The position numbers and the translations under genes were made by a program. From Cryptosporidium bovis (Eukaryota; Apicomplexa; Conoidasida; Eucoccidiorida; Cryptosporidiidae): a stretch of DNA of 64,000 bases. The notes below the pieces were generated by a model, which worked only from the letters and a program-made list of their open reading frames with translations, was not told where the DNA came from and searched no databases. The DNA is taken from NCBI GenBank assembly GCA_009768925.2, contig VHIT02000024.1:186001-250000 (forward strand). The letters are read 5' to 3'. Positions within the stretch are counted from its first letter, which is position 1. Each line of letters begins with the position of its first letter. Positions 50,199 to 61,300 of the stretch are shown here, in pieces.

Positions 50199-50906
50199 TT
50201 ATTCATTTGAGTCTTCAATAACAACATTCTCAAACTCTTGTACAATCTCGGATGGAGTCATTGCCATATAGTTCATTAGTTTATTTGTTAGCAGCTTGCA
50301 GGGAACATTCTCCTGAAAGCTTTCACATTTTGTTTTTTGAACTAATGATCTTATAAAAGCTGCATTTTCTTCGTTAATTACGAAATCTTTTGCAATTTTC
50401 TCCATTTCTAATCCAATATCGTCTTCATTCTTTGGAGTTGAATCTGTTTCCTCATTGTAAAAATTTTTAATTCTTTTATATAATAATAAATTAATAAACA
50501 TATTACAATACATATTTGCTCTTTTATTATTATCTATGCACATTGCTTTTTCGTAGTTAAGGACTTTTATTTCTTGAGTTGTACTTTTTTTTTTAGAATT
50601 AACTCTAATTTCGATTATCCTGTTTTTGTTTCGTTCGATTAGTGTTGAGCACTTTATTATTTTTTCTTGTAACTCTATTGCTGTTAAGAAATATGAATAT
50701 TCCCCAATTTCTCTCAACTTAAAGTCTAAACTATCATCGTCATTATCAACTTCTGCCTCCTCTTCAGTATTGGCTATACTATCTTCACTACTAGTTCCAA
50801 CAGTATTATCTATTGCTGTATTTTCAACATGTTTTATTGACTTGATTTTTTTAATAAACAATATTGTGACTAAAAACATGATATTTATAATTAAATATAA
50901 TTTCAT
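50199..50906 (-). CDS. Secreted or anchored unknown protein
   Basis: This 235-residue protein has a hydrophobic N-terminus (residues 1-18, MKLYLIINIMFLVTILFI) that can act as a signal peptide or anchor. An acidic stretch (about 40-60) and a helical, charged body with a few cysteines follow. The extended frame begins with GTG at 50927; the first ATG is at 50906 and is my start. No family is recognised. It is the first of three consecutive minus-strand genes that encode secreted, lineage-restricted proteins. It probably enters the secretory route and reaches a parasite secretory organelle or the host interface. Confidence 0.7.
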   Translation of the reverse strand: MKLYLIINIMFLVTILFIKKIKSIKHVENTAIDNTVGTSSEDSIANTEEEAEVDNDDDSLDFKLREIGEYSYFLTAIELQEKIIKCSTLIERNKNRIIEIRVNSKKKSTTQEIKVLNYEKAMCIDNNKRANMYCNMFINLLLYKRIKNFYNEETDSTPKNEDDIGLEMEKIAKDFVINEENAAFIRSLVQKTKCESFQENVPCKLLTNKLMNYMAMTPSEIVQEFENVVIEDSNE

Positions 50907-51322
50907 TGAATTTAATGTATTTATCACTTGTCTATTATTGAAACATATACTTCTATGTTTATTTTAATTCAAAAACTAACAATTAAAAAAAACATAAATT
51001 ATACATTATTACACTATAATTTTATTGATACAGTTTCAATTAACATAAATATTATAAAGACAAAATAAATTAAAAATATTAACTAAAATACTAATATTTC
51101 TTCCTTTGTTTCACCTAAATACCTTTAAACGTTCTTATTTCTCAATTCTGCAAATTTATGTGGTAATTCACAAAAAAAGTTAAATCAATACAACCTAAAA
51201 TAAAAAAAAAGCATTACAAGATATTGAAAACACAAATAAATATAAATTAAAAAGACATAAATTAATTGATGCTCATATTTTGTTCCTTTAACGACACTGT
51301 CCCATACACAATATACATTAAG

Positions 51323-51330
51323 TGCATGCA
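51323..51330. promoter_or_regulatory. AP2-like motif TGCATGCA
   Basis: A palindromic TGCATGCA lies 19 bp from an E2F-like palindrome, a third instance of this pairing in the window. It lies about 417 bp upstream of the secreted gene. Confidence 0.45.
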
Positions 51331-51348
51331 ATATACATTTATTGGCAT

Positions 51349-51360
51349 AATGGCGCCATT
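51349..51360. promoter_or_regulatory. E2F-like palindrome AATGGCGCCATT
   Basis: A perfect 12 bp palindrome with the GGCGCC core lies in the promoter region of the secreted gene at 50199-50906. The role is inferred. Confidence 0.5.
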
Positions 51361-51688
51361 AATCGTCAGACAAAAACAAAGATTTTACGTATAAAACTAA
51401 TTAAAACGGTATTGATTAATGAAATGGATGACAGGTATTTTTATGGGAATATGTTGTCTAAAAATAATGAAACATTTGTTCACACATATTCCACATAAAT
51501 GCAAATATATTAATTGTTGTCGAAATCAGAATAAATGTTTGACAAAATATCATACCATATTTATCCCACTTTGAAACACATACCATTAAATTTAATATAT
51601 TTTGATATAGCTGTTTAAGGAAAAGATAAGTTATACATAAGAAATATGCAAAAAATAATGAATAATACTTGCAGTAATTATTCATCAT

Positions 51689-53014
51689 CTAGACTCTTCT
51701 TTTAAGTTTAGTCTTTTTTTTTTTTGACGCATATTTTCCACCAACAATAGCTTTTTTTCTGCCGGTGATAACTCTTTTTTTGGATTTTCTTCGTCTAGTC
51801 CTAGTTTTATGTCTACGGGACTCTTGTTTTCTACCTTGAGTAATTTCATTGCTATTTAGAATTAACTCCAAACTACTTTTCACTGCGGAATATTCCTGTT
51901 CATATTTTGATTGAATTTTAAAAAGAAATGAACAGAGTTTAGATAATATGAAATTACTAAATTCACAACGAAACTTAGTGATATAGAAATTTATCAGAGA
52001 TAATTCAGATTCTAAATATACAAGAGTCCTTCGTCTTATCTCAAATTCATTAGCTATCTTCTCTAAGTTTAATAATAAAAGTGAAAAGTGTTGTTCTTTT
52101 TTATTAAAAATGAACTTAAGTAATAAATAACCAAAATTATAATACTTTTCCAATATATCATTGTAGTTTCCTAAAGTTGACGAATAATATGCAACAGTGC
52201 TAGCTCTTTTTTTTTCATATTTGGGTTTATTCAATGTTTCAATACAACTTAGATAGTCTGACTCCAAACTAGAAATTGTCTCAAGAATATCTTGGGAATC
52301 TGATAATAATCTATCTATTGAGTCAAGTAAAGACCTTGTACGAATTTTTTCGAGACCAGCTAAGTCATCATTTTCTAAAAGTTTAATTATTTCTTCAAAT
52401 GAAACAGATGAACAATAAATATCATATTCCTCAGATTCTGATGAATATCCATCCAATTCTTGTGGTGAGGATACACAAGAATAGTAAGTAGAAGACGAAT
52501 CACTAGAAAGTGAAGATTGAGATGAAAATGTTGTTGAAGAAAATGAATCATCAAAATTGTAATCATTCTTAATACTATAATGATCGCTACCGAGGTAACG
52601 TGTGCCTGATACTGAACCAGACGAAAAGCACAATTCAGATAGTGTACGTGAATCAAATTCAGAAGCTGAATCAATGTTAGATTGAGATGATTTACTGTCG
52701 GAGCTATCATAACAACCATCTGTGTCATGCCCATTAAAACAGAGTTCACTACCATCACTGTCGGTATCGTAACCATCCAAACCAAGAATTCCATGGTGAT
52801 GGTGATCAGTTTCATCACAATTGTCTTCTTCGTCACCTAAATACCCAGTATCTAATTCGACACTTGAATCAGAAGATTTTATTTTAATTAAAGATAAATT
52901 TAATGGTTTATTAACATTATCGGCAAATATTATTTTAACGTTACAATTAATAAACCTATTTGAAAATAGTAAATATAAAAAAAAGAATATTGAGGTAGAT
53001 ATATTAAAGAACAT
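51689..53014 (-). CDS. Secreted acidic protein with basic tail
   Basis: This 441-residue protein begins with a signal peptide (MFFNISTSIFFFLYLLFSNR). A Ser/Asp-rich acidic region of about 180 residues follows, including a four-histidine cluster (DHHHHG) and several serine runs. A helical domain covers about 200-395 (SFEEIIKLLENDDLAGLEKI onward). The tail of about 50 residues is extremely basic (RRHKTRTRRRKSKKR), like a nuclear localisation or nucleic-acid-binding signal. It has the same layout as the gene at 53615-54739 and may be a divergent paralogue. No family is recognised; the combination fits an exported effector-like protein. The signal peptide is clear and the role is unknown. Confidence 0.75.
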   Translation of the reverse strand: MFFNISTSIFFFLYLLFSNRFINCNVKIIFADNVNKPLNLSLIKIKSSDSSVELDTGYLGDEEDNCDETDHHHHGILGLDGYDTDSDGSELCFNGHDTDGCYDSSDSKSSQSNIDSASEFDSRTLSELCFSSGSVSGTRYLGSDHYSIKNDYNFDDSFSSTTFSSQSSLSSDSSSTYYSCVSSPQELDGYSSESEEYDIYCSSVSFEEIIKLLENDDLAGLEKIRTRSLLDSIDRLLSDSQDILETISSLESDYLSCIETLNKPKYEKKRASTVAYYSSTLGNYNDILEKYYNFGYLLLKFIFNKKEQHFSLLLLNLEKIANEFEIRRRTLVYLESELSLINFYITKFRCEFSNFILSKLCSFLFKIQSKYEQEYSAVKSSLELILNSNEITQGRKQESRRHKTRTRRRKSKKRVITGRKKAIVGGKYASKKKKTKLKRRV

Positions 53015-53614
53015 TTATTTTCAAGTTGGTTTAACTAATTAGTTAATAATTAATTGTTAAACTAAAATTTCAAATACCCATAAATAATGACTAATCGTGT
53101 AATGGAAATGACTAATCATAAATGAAATATAATAATGAAGATGGTTTTTATTCTCTTATAGCAAATCAAAGAAATATTTCCCTTAACAAATAGAACTCTG
53201 ATTTATTTGCATATTTGTGAATTGAAATATGTAAGATTTGTAAATTTAAGTTCGATCGAGCCATTGAAAGTTTAATTTTGCACAATATTCGATGTTTGAA
53301 CAAAAAAACCCGACAATACTGTATTCACAAAGCGGTAACTTAAATCAAAGAAAACATTATGTACCGCCAAAGTACCTAGTTCAAGCTAGTATAACCTTAA
53401 CTTGATCAAAAAACATACAAACAATGGATATAAATAATCATTTTATTTATTTTAAATATCGTCACAACAGTAATAAAATAAGTATTGCGGAAATGGAATT
53501 TCTATTAATTATGGTAACACATGCACACCCATAAACAACCATATTTTAATCATTTGAAATTGGATGACGAAATAGTCTTTTATGTGATTTTTTATTTGTT
53601 CGCGAAACACCAAT
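53015..53614. other. Intergenic
   Basis: This 600 bp region is the 5' flank of the secreted gene to its left and the 3' flank of the next. It is AT-rich; no gene, repeat or clear regulatory motif is seen. Confidence 0.4.
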
Positions 53615-54739
53615 TCAAGTACTGTCACTTTCTAGGTGGTTCTTTGTTCTTGTTTTCTTGGCTTTAGTAGACCTTCTCGTCTTTTTTACTTTAGTTTTCG
53701 TCTTCACTATTTTTGTTGAGATGATTCTTTTTCTCGATTTCTTTTTTTTCTTGGCCCTTCCTGGATTGGCGGGTTCTTTTCCAGGACGTGAGTTAACGCT
53801 TTCATCGTCAGAATCAGTTGATAGATCATTGTATTCACATTCATTTGCGGCGTAAACATCCATAAAATGAGTTAAATGCTTCTCAAGTACAGATTTCTTA
53901 TATTTTGGATATTTTTCCAGTTTTAAGAGATAATTTTGAATTGATTGATGATTTTGCAAAAAACGCAAGTAACTGTTAGTTAAATATGCACAGAGTGGAT
54001 GATTCGAGACAAAATGATTGGTTTTGCAATGTAATATATAGAATATATTCCTTAAATAGTCCATAATTTCCTTTTGAAAATGCAACCCTCTATGATAAAA
54101 ATCAATTAAAAAGTATTTCTTTTGATTAAGTATTTCTCTACTTGCATTTCTAAAGCACGTCACTCTTCTTTGTATGGTAATTTTTAAAATTCTAAATAAA
54201 AAATCCAAGTGTTTATTGATTTTTTCTTTCAATTGATTGCTTACTTCGATATTTGATTGCAGTTCTTTATCATAATTGCCTGAACATTCGTTTTCTATTT
54301 CCTCCAGTTCATTAACTTGAGTTTTAAGTAGCATTATTAGTTCGTCCATAGCCTCATACAGATTTTCATTAAGGGTTTTTTCTAGAAGTGTATCATCGAA
54401 TAGTTCTAAAATCGCTAAAATGTCACCTTTGGAAAACAAAAATGAATCCATTCTAACATCTGCTTGAGATTTTATCTTTTCTAAATTATCGCCTTCTTCA
54501 ATCAAATAAAAGCTACTGGATTTATCCATTTTTAATTGGGATAGCGACATACCGTGAACACTGCTATTTAATAGGTTATGTTTTCCAGTAATTACTGTCT
54601 TAAAAAAATCTAATACATTTTGTGATAAATAATTATTATTGTTGTAACTCACTGAATATTTTATTAATATCACTAACACATAATATTTAAGAATCATTTT
54701 CGCAAGAATAACACAAACATTAGGGCAAATATTAAACAT
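53615..54739 (-). CDS. Secreted coiled-coil protein with basic tail
   Basis: This 374-residue protein has a hydrophobic N-terminus. The leader may run from the first ATG (54739) or from Met15, where MILKYYVLVILIKYSVSY forms a clean signal peptide. The body is mostly helical and cysteine-containing (DILAILELFDDTLLEK onward). The final 60 residues are lysine/arginine-rich (KKKKKSRKRIISTKIVK onward). The frame extends to a TTG at 54745, which I do not use. The helical part resembles that of the neighbouring gene: I-x-x-LLE/F-DD-x-L-x-EK, then a second helix and an LEE/LES element before NYDK/DY. The two are therefore probably tandem, diverged duplicates. The function is unknown. Confidence 0.72.
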   Translation of the reverse strand: MFNICPNVCVILAKMILKYYVLVILIKYSVSYNNNNYLSQNVLDFFKTVITGKHNLLNSSVHGMSLSQLKMDKSSSFYLIEEGDNLEKIKSQADVRMDSFLFSKGDILAILELFDDTLLEKTLNENLYEAMDELIMLLKTQVNELEEIENECSGNYDKELQSNIEVSNQLKEKINKHLDFLFRILKITIQRRVTCFRNASREILNQKKYFLIDFYHRGLHFQKEIMDYLRNIFYILHCKTNHFVSNHPLCAYLTNSYLRFLQNHQSIQNYLLKLEKYPKYKKSVLEKHLTHFMDVYAANECEYNDLSTDSDDESVNSRPGKEPANPGRAKKKKKSRKRIISTKIVKTKTKVKKTRRSTKAKKTRTKNHLESDST

Positions 54740-55340
54740 ACACAAATTAAATTAATTGCTGTTTATACTCAAATTGCCAAGGAGTATTGTGTTCGATTCA
54801 TTATTAGGCACGAATTAACTTCAATTATGTACTTTTTCCTCTCCCTTGCTAGTTACTAACACTTAAGTCATCTATAATAAATCACTCTTTACAAACTGTT
54901 GTTTTCACTATACTTTAAAATGACAATTTTTTCAAAAACCATACATAAAAAACCCTTATAAGTCTCTATAATATATCTCATCAACACTAGTGTGTAATCA
55001 AACGTATAGATTAGCTATCTTTCCTATAAAATTGGTTACTATCATGTATTATTTCCTGGTTAGGTAAGTACAGGAGATCGGTGCCTATTTGAGGGGTGAA
55101 CACAAAAATAAAATTATCAAGGGGGAAAGAGGAAACAAAATTGAATGATTAATGTGGATTTTCTATTACTAGGAATCTACTGTTATTTACTGAAAGTTTT
55201 GTATTTTTTTCTTTGAAAATGTATTTTTAAATTAGAAATTCGTTGTTGAAGTAACTAACATAAAGTCACAGGTAGATTATCACGTTTGGAGAAAAAGAGT
55301 GTTCTTTTCTGCTTTATTCATTTAGTAATTAAATAAAATA
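54740..55340. other. Intergenic
   Basis: This 601 bp region is the 5' flank of the secreted gene and the 3' flank of the HECT gene. No gene or motif is seen. Confidence 0.4.
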
Positions 55341-58300
55341 TTAAACTAGGGCAAATCCTTCTTTACCTTCAGTAATGGCTTGAAGCAATTTTGCCTTAAG
55401 CTGTTCCTTTGTTGAATAGTCAGGGAGATCCAGTTGGTTAAAGCATGTGTGAGCAGACGGGAGCCTGTTTTCACCAAAAGATTTGTGTATACTGAACTTT
55501 TGCGGACCTCTCATTCCCATCAAATTTTTGAAACCACCTAGTGGAACTCTGGAGGTTCCTGTTACAAATTGAACAAAAGTAGCTAGCCTGTTTTGGTCAA
55601 ATTCTTTAAGACATTCCCAGAACCAAATAATTTGTTGTGACTTTCTATCATAATTGTGATACTCGGTGTTCTCCATAAGGTCATCTAAGTCAATAGTTGG
55701 CGAACCGGAAATGAGTAATTCAAGTTCCTTGTCGTCAAATATTGCAATTAATTTAGCAGGAATAAGTTCGTGAAAACCAGAAAGGAAGAAACTCAGTTGT
55801 TTTTCTATTAATTTAACTGTCTTGTACTCACAAAGCAGGCATACATATTCGTATTTATTCTCGTCGTTAACTTGTATATTCATACCATTTGGTTTCAGTT
55901 CAACTTGTTTAGATCTACCGAACTCGTCGATTGTAGTAGTGAAATTAAGTTCCAGTCCAAGATCCTCAATTGGATGTTCTAACATAATGTTTAAATTTTT
56001 GTAAAGTTCAGGATCGATGGATTCGGCATCTGCAGGAGTAATTGGTTGTCCGAGCATGTTTTTGTAGAATGAACGAGTAAACCAGGCATCTAGATGTTGG
56101 CCATCATATATACATTTGCCTATAATTCTGCCTATAAATTTAAAAAAGTGTAAGTGATCAGCATTTATATAACTAAGTGGATTAGGATGATTAAATTCGC
56201 TTTTAGAACCCTCTCTTCTGAACAATGCGTAGTCTGGATTAAACATTTCACGCGCAAGTATATTATACCACTCTCTTGTAACTCCACCTGCATCCAAACC
56301 TTCCTCATTATGAAACGTAATATTCAACTTTTGTTTAAGTTGATCAGGACTTTTGGTGCTTATCTGTTGAAAACTGTCCATAAATACACGGTTTCTCCTT
56401 ACAACAAGTCTCAATTGATGACTGTCACTAGATCTATAGTTTCCACTTTCTCTCCTCAGTTGTTTTAAACGATGTCTAAAATAGCATCTTTTGTTCTCAA
56501 AGTTAATAACCATAGGTACCAATCTAATTAATGTAACTAAACTTCCGTTTGGAGGTAGTAGTAATTGTGGAAATGACTGAAGCAATATATTAAGTGCTTT
56601 TTTATGTCTGTAACTAAATTTAATTATCTCATGATGTTTTTCAATGCACTCTTGAGATAAATTCTTAATATTATAGTTATTGCTTCCCTCGCCATCCAAT
56701 TTACTTGTGTCATTTAGAATTTGATTATTCAAATTCTTAGTTAAAGTCCTTATCAGCGAAGGAGTTGATGATTTCATATCCTCATCCATCGTTTTAAGTT
56801 CAAGTAAATTTGCAGACTCGTTGATTAACTTTACATTCAAATCTGATTCAAATGAAGATATCGACGAAACTCCCATAAGAGCTATCATATTTACTTGTTG
56901 TATTGTGAAACAACCTTCTAATATTGGTATTAACAACATTACCGTTACATCTGTAACACTATTTGCTAAGTTTTTACTTAAATATGTCAAATTTTGTTCA
57001 TTGTTTGTGTTTGTTGAATTAATGTGACTATTTGTGTTGTTATTCAAATCACTAAATGACCTAACACCTGGTGATGATATACTCAAATTGCCACCACCAT
57101 TAATTAGTATTTCAAGTGTATTCCACTCAATTAATGCGTTATCTAAGGCATTCCATAATTCAACAAAACCACATTTATTGAAAAATTCCGAATACAAATG
57201 ATATTTAATGCATGAGGAATTGTTTAAATTGTTTATTTTGTTTTTCTTGTCAAACTCAACTATGTCTTTTTCAAACAACAATAACCACTCATCCCTATTT
57301 TCAAGAGTTACTTTATCTCCAAGCATATCCATATATTGATTAACTATTCTTAAAAATAATATGGCATCATCTATCCCAGATAATCTGGTATTGTCGTCCA
57401 AATTTCTCATTTTATAGTTATTCAAGTTTTTTATTGTGTTTTTCCAGCTATAGCTGTAGTTATTGTGTGTCTTTTTATCAGTCATTGTGATTTCAGTAGT
57501 TAAATTTTCCAGTGACCTTTTGTAATCTGATAAATACACAGTCAACTGTTTAAGAGAGTTTACTAAATTAAATATCACTAATGTTGTTCTTTCAACGAGT
57601 TGTTTGTGAAACTCATTTCTTGATTTTTTGTTTGAATATGCAATTGAAAGTAAATCTATGTATAATTTTGTGGATTGTTTTGAAATATTGCTACTAGATA
57701 CACTGTTTGTTGCATTCTCCTTTTGAATTAAAGACGGAGATATTGAACTATATATAAAAGATATTGGACTGAATAACGGATTCAACAGTTCTTTAATGTT
57801 TTTTGCATCAAGTACTTCCCATATTCGATCGTATTCTTTTTGTATAGCTTTTTCAAATAAATCGTCTTTCTTGTTATCTGGTTGTGTATCATTGTTGTTT
57901 TCCGAGTTTAAATTGTTGTTATACATTCTGCTGGTTAAGTAGTAAAGTTCTAGTTGAGTTTTTGGAATATCTTCTATATTAAAGTTAAATATTTTATTTA
58001 TTAATAACAACAATTTTTGAACATGTTGTGGCGAGTTATGTATGACTTTTGTATTCAACAACTCCAAAAGCAATACTAATGGAACAAATTTGCTTTTATT
58101 CACAAAACTACCTGTTGGAAATCTGATATTAGATATCTTTCTTTTGAGCTTATTTATTTGAAGTATTGTGTTGTTTTTCTGTTTATTATTTTTATTTGTG
58201 TTTGAACTCTTGTTAGTCATAAAAACGTCCATTGCTTGGTTATTATTCATTGAGCCAACCTTATTATAATTATTAACATTAATATCATTTGTATCTGGCA

Positions 58301-61300
58301 CCACCTGTTGATCATTTATATTCCTTTCCTTGCATCTATCCCTGCATTTGCTTTCATCCATATTGTTTTGACCTAAATCCTTATTCCCACTTTCGTTGCC
58401 AATACCTCTAGAAACTCCAACGTTGCTACTTGCTGTAAATGACATATTTATATTGTCGTCATCTTCACTTAGATTCTCGTTTGTTACAAGTACGGAATCG
58501 TCATCTTCATATATATTGTCATCATTATAGTTGGAGTTTAAGTTGTTCAAAACACCGTTTCTAGAAATTACAGGTGTTGTGATCTGTACAGAATCCAAAT
58601 CAGCGTTACTACTGGTAGTATTACGCAAATTACTGTTCACACTACCTGTTGCTCTCACAGTGCCTCTTCTTCCACCGAAGTAATTCAACATCGGAGATAT
58701 TTGTATCATTTCATTCACTTCAGATTTGACAAGTGCGTTGTTAACAGTGTTATTGTAATTTACAAACACCCCTCCACTTCCTGTTGTTACGTTGCCATTT
58801 ATATTAAATCCTTCTTTAGTAAATCTTCTCTTTTTTTTTCTACTTAATTCAACACTGGATGAAAGTGGCAGTGATGAACCAACTCTTCTTCTTTCTTCCG
58901 ATTTGCTCTTAAAATGTGTGTTTTTCCCATTCATGTAATTATTTTGTTGTACAGGAGACGATAGAGATGAATTAGTTTCATTTACATTCAAACTATCTGA
59001 CACAATTAACTGTTTTTTAGTTATTGCTCCAAACGCACTATTATTACTTGAAATCAAATTGCCATTGCATTCACCACCTATTGTTAATTGGGATCCATTA
59101 TTATTGTAACCATAATCATTTAACAACTTTTTTTGGTTATCGCATATTAAGTTGCTAGAGTGTGGGGAAAACATACAGGTATTACCATTCATTGTTCCAT
59201 TAAAAGTTAAGTTATGAAATTTAATAAACAAATTCATTTTGTTCTGAGGATCCCATTCACTTATAAATAGTAATATCAGTATCGGAACGTGAGTCAAAAA
59301 CTCACTCATATTTTCTATTACATTTATAAGTGAATAATAAATCATATTTATCGGACTTATATCACAATGAGACATTAGTGATGTAAATAATTGTTCATAT
59401 GGCACCACATTTGAAAAATAATCACTTATGCTTGAATCTTTATATGTTACAACTGAATTTATACTTTGATTCAAGTCAGAGAAACCAGTATATATATCAT
59501 TCATACTTGAATATTTAATAAACATTTTCATTGAACTGCCATTTATATGCGTTTTACTCAATATTAATATTGAAAACCACGTATCTAAAACCATCCATTG
59601 GTTAGGCCCAAACGATCCCAACATATTGAATATATAGGATTGCAAGAGTTGTTTGCATATACTTTGCCTTGTAAATATACTTGACAACATTATTTCTGGT
59701 ATACTTGAAAGATTTACAAGATTCTGATCCTGAATATACTTGTTTTTCGCATTTGCCAATACATCACTTAAATAAAGCGATATAAATCGTCTATCTGGGA
59801 AGCCGTAGAGTGGATCACTTAAGGACAGTACGTTACCTAATTCTTCATTCTTCTCTCTATCTTTCAGCTTTTTATTTTTATCACCATTTTGTGGGTCCAA
59901 TTCATTGTTAACGTTGTTTTCATTTCTGTTGTCATTGTTGCTCCTATCGTTTGCATTATTTTCGTCTTCGTTACCACTATTATTGTTATTATCATCACCG
60001 CCACCATCATCACCGCCACCATCATCACCGCCACCATCATCATCGCCATCACCTCCCCTTACTCTTGTTCTTCCACCATTTAAGTTAACGCCTAAATTCA
60101 TGACGTCCTCGTTTCTACAAAGTCTAGTTGTATTTGCATTATTATTGTTTAAATTATATAAACTGTCATTTAGTATTATTCTGTTGCATAACATTGGAAA
60201 TATTCTTACGTAATTAGAAGTGTTGAATGCAATAATTCTATTTAGATTTTCATTGTAAGTTGAACTCAGTGTATTGCACGAGTTTAAACTAATATTGTTT
60301 ATTCCAGAAAAAATAGAAGATATCATAGGCGATATATTTGGTCCAAGAGAATTGCTATTTGAGTTATTAACCATATGATTGAATTCCGATCTCAATGAAG
60401 GCAATATATTTTGTATAAATGTCGCTCTTCCACTATTATTAGAGTTAATGTTCTGCAATTGCTGTGATAGTGATTGCTGACTATACCTTCTATTAAATGT
60501 TGAGTTCGACGATAAAGATGAAGATACATTTACTAATGGATACATAGAGTTTTCAAGTGCAAGATTATCATTCTCGTTTACATTCCAGTTTGAACCCGGA
60601 GGAGAGGATGTATTCGATATTTCATTCAAAAGTTCGTACAGTATATCATAAGAATTACCAGACAATCCACCATTTGATCTTGAACTCGCGTTATTTACAT
60701 TACCACTACCAAATGAAGATATCAACGAAATAGGGGCACTCAGATTTAATCCACCATCAAAACTTATATTTCCCTGTTGGTTTCCTATGATTGATCTTAT
60801 TTGATACGAACCCCTTCTTCCGTTATTACTTGATCCCAAAACACCGTTATTTCCTACACCACTTGGACCATTACCACTTGCTCCATTATTCCCTGCGGAA
60901 ATAATCATGCTACTTCCATTTCCAACATTGTTTAACGTATTTAATCTACTGTTTGATATTCCACTTTCACTTGCTCTTAAAACATTTCCTGAATTTGAAG
61001 ATAACCCCGTATTTGAATTATTATTACTTCTTCTTGAATCTGAAATAATAGTGGCTGCTGAAAGTAAATTGCTTATACTTCCTAGATTATTGCTAGAGGG
61101 ATTGACGTTAAATCTTATTGTAGTTATCCCTCCATTTCTGCTGCTTGTTATCAGCGGTAATATATCGTAAAAACCACTTCCTCTGTTTAACAATGATCCA
61201 TTGTTCGTTGAGCCGCCGCTGCCATTCCCACTATTCCCCCTACTTCCTCTACTTGAACCATTTTCGTATCTATTTAAATATTCTCTTTCTAGTCTTGTGT

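Larger units (their letters stand above)
50907..51688. other. Intergenic promoter region
   Basis: This 782 bp region is upstream of the secreted gene at 50199 and downstream of the next one. It holds TGCATGCA at 51323-51330 and an E2F-like palindrome at 51349-51360. A 76-residue hydrophobic frame at 51458-51688 directly follows a stop codon and is probably chance. Confidence 0.45.

Noticed and set aside
51458-51688. 76-residue hydrophobic frame on the minus strand
   Set aside because: It starts immediately after the stop of the upstream gene with no room for a promoter and has AT-driven Phe/Tyr/Ile composition; likely chance.
53300-53400. Possible tRNA-like stretch near the intergenic CCGCCAAAGTACC
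   Set aside because: No cloverleaf with T-arm GGTTCRA and paired acceptor could be drawn.
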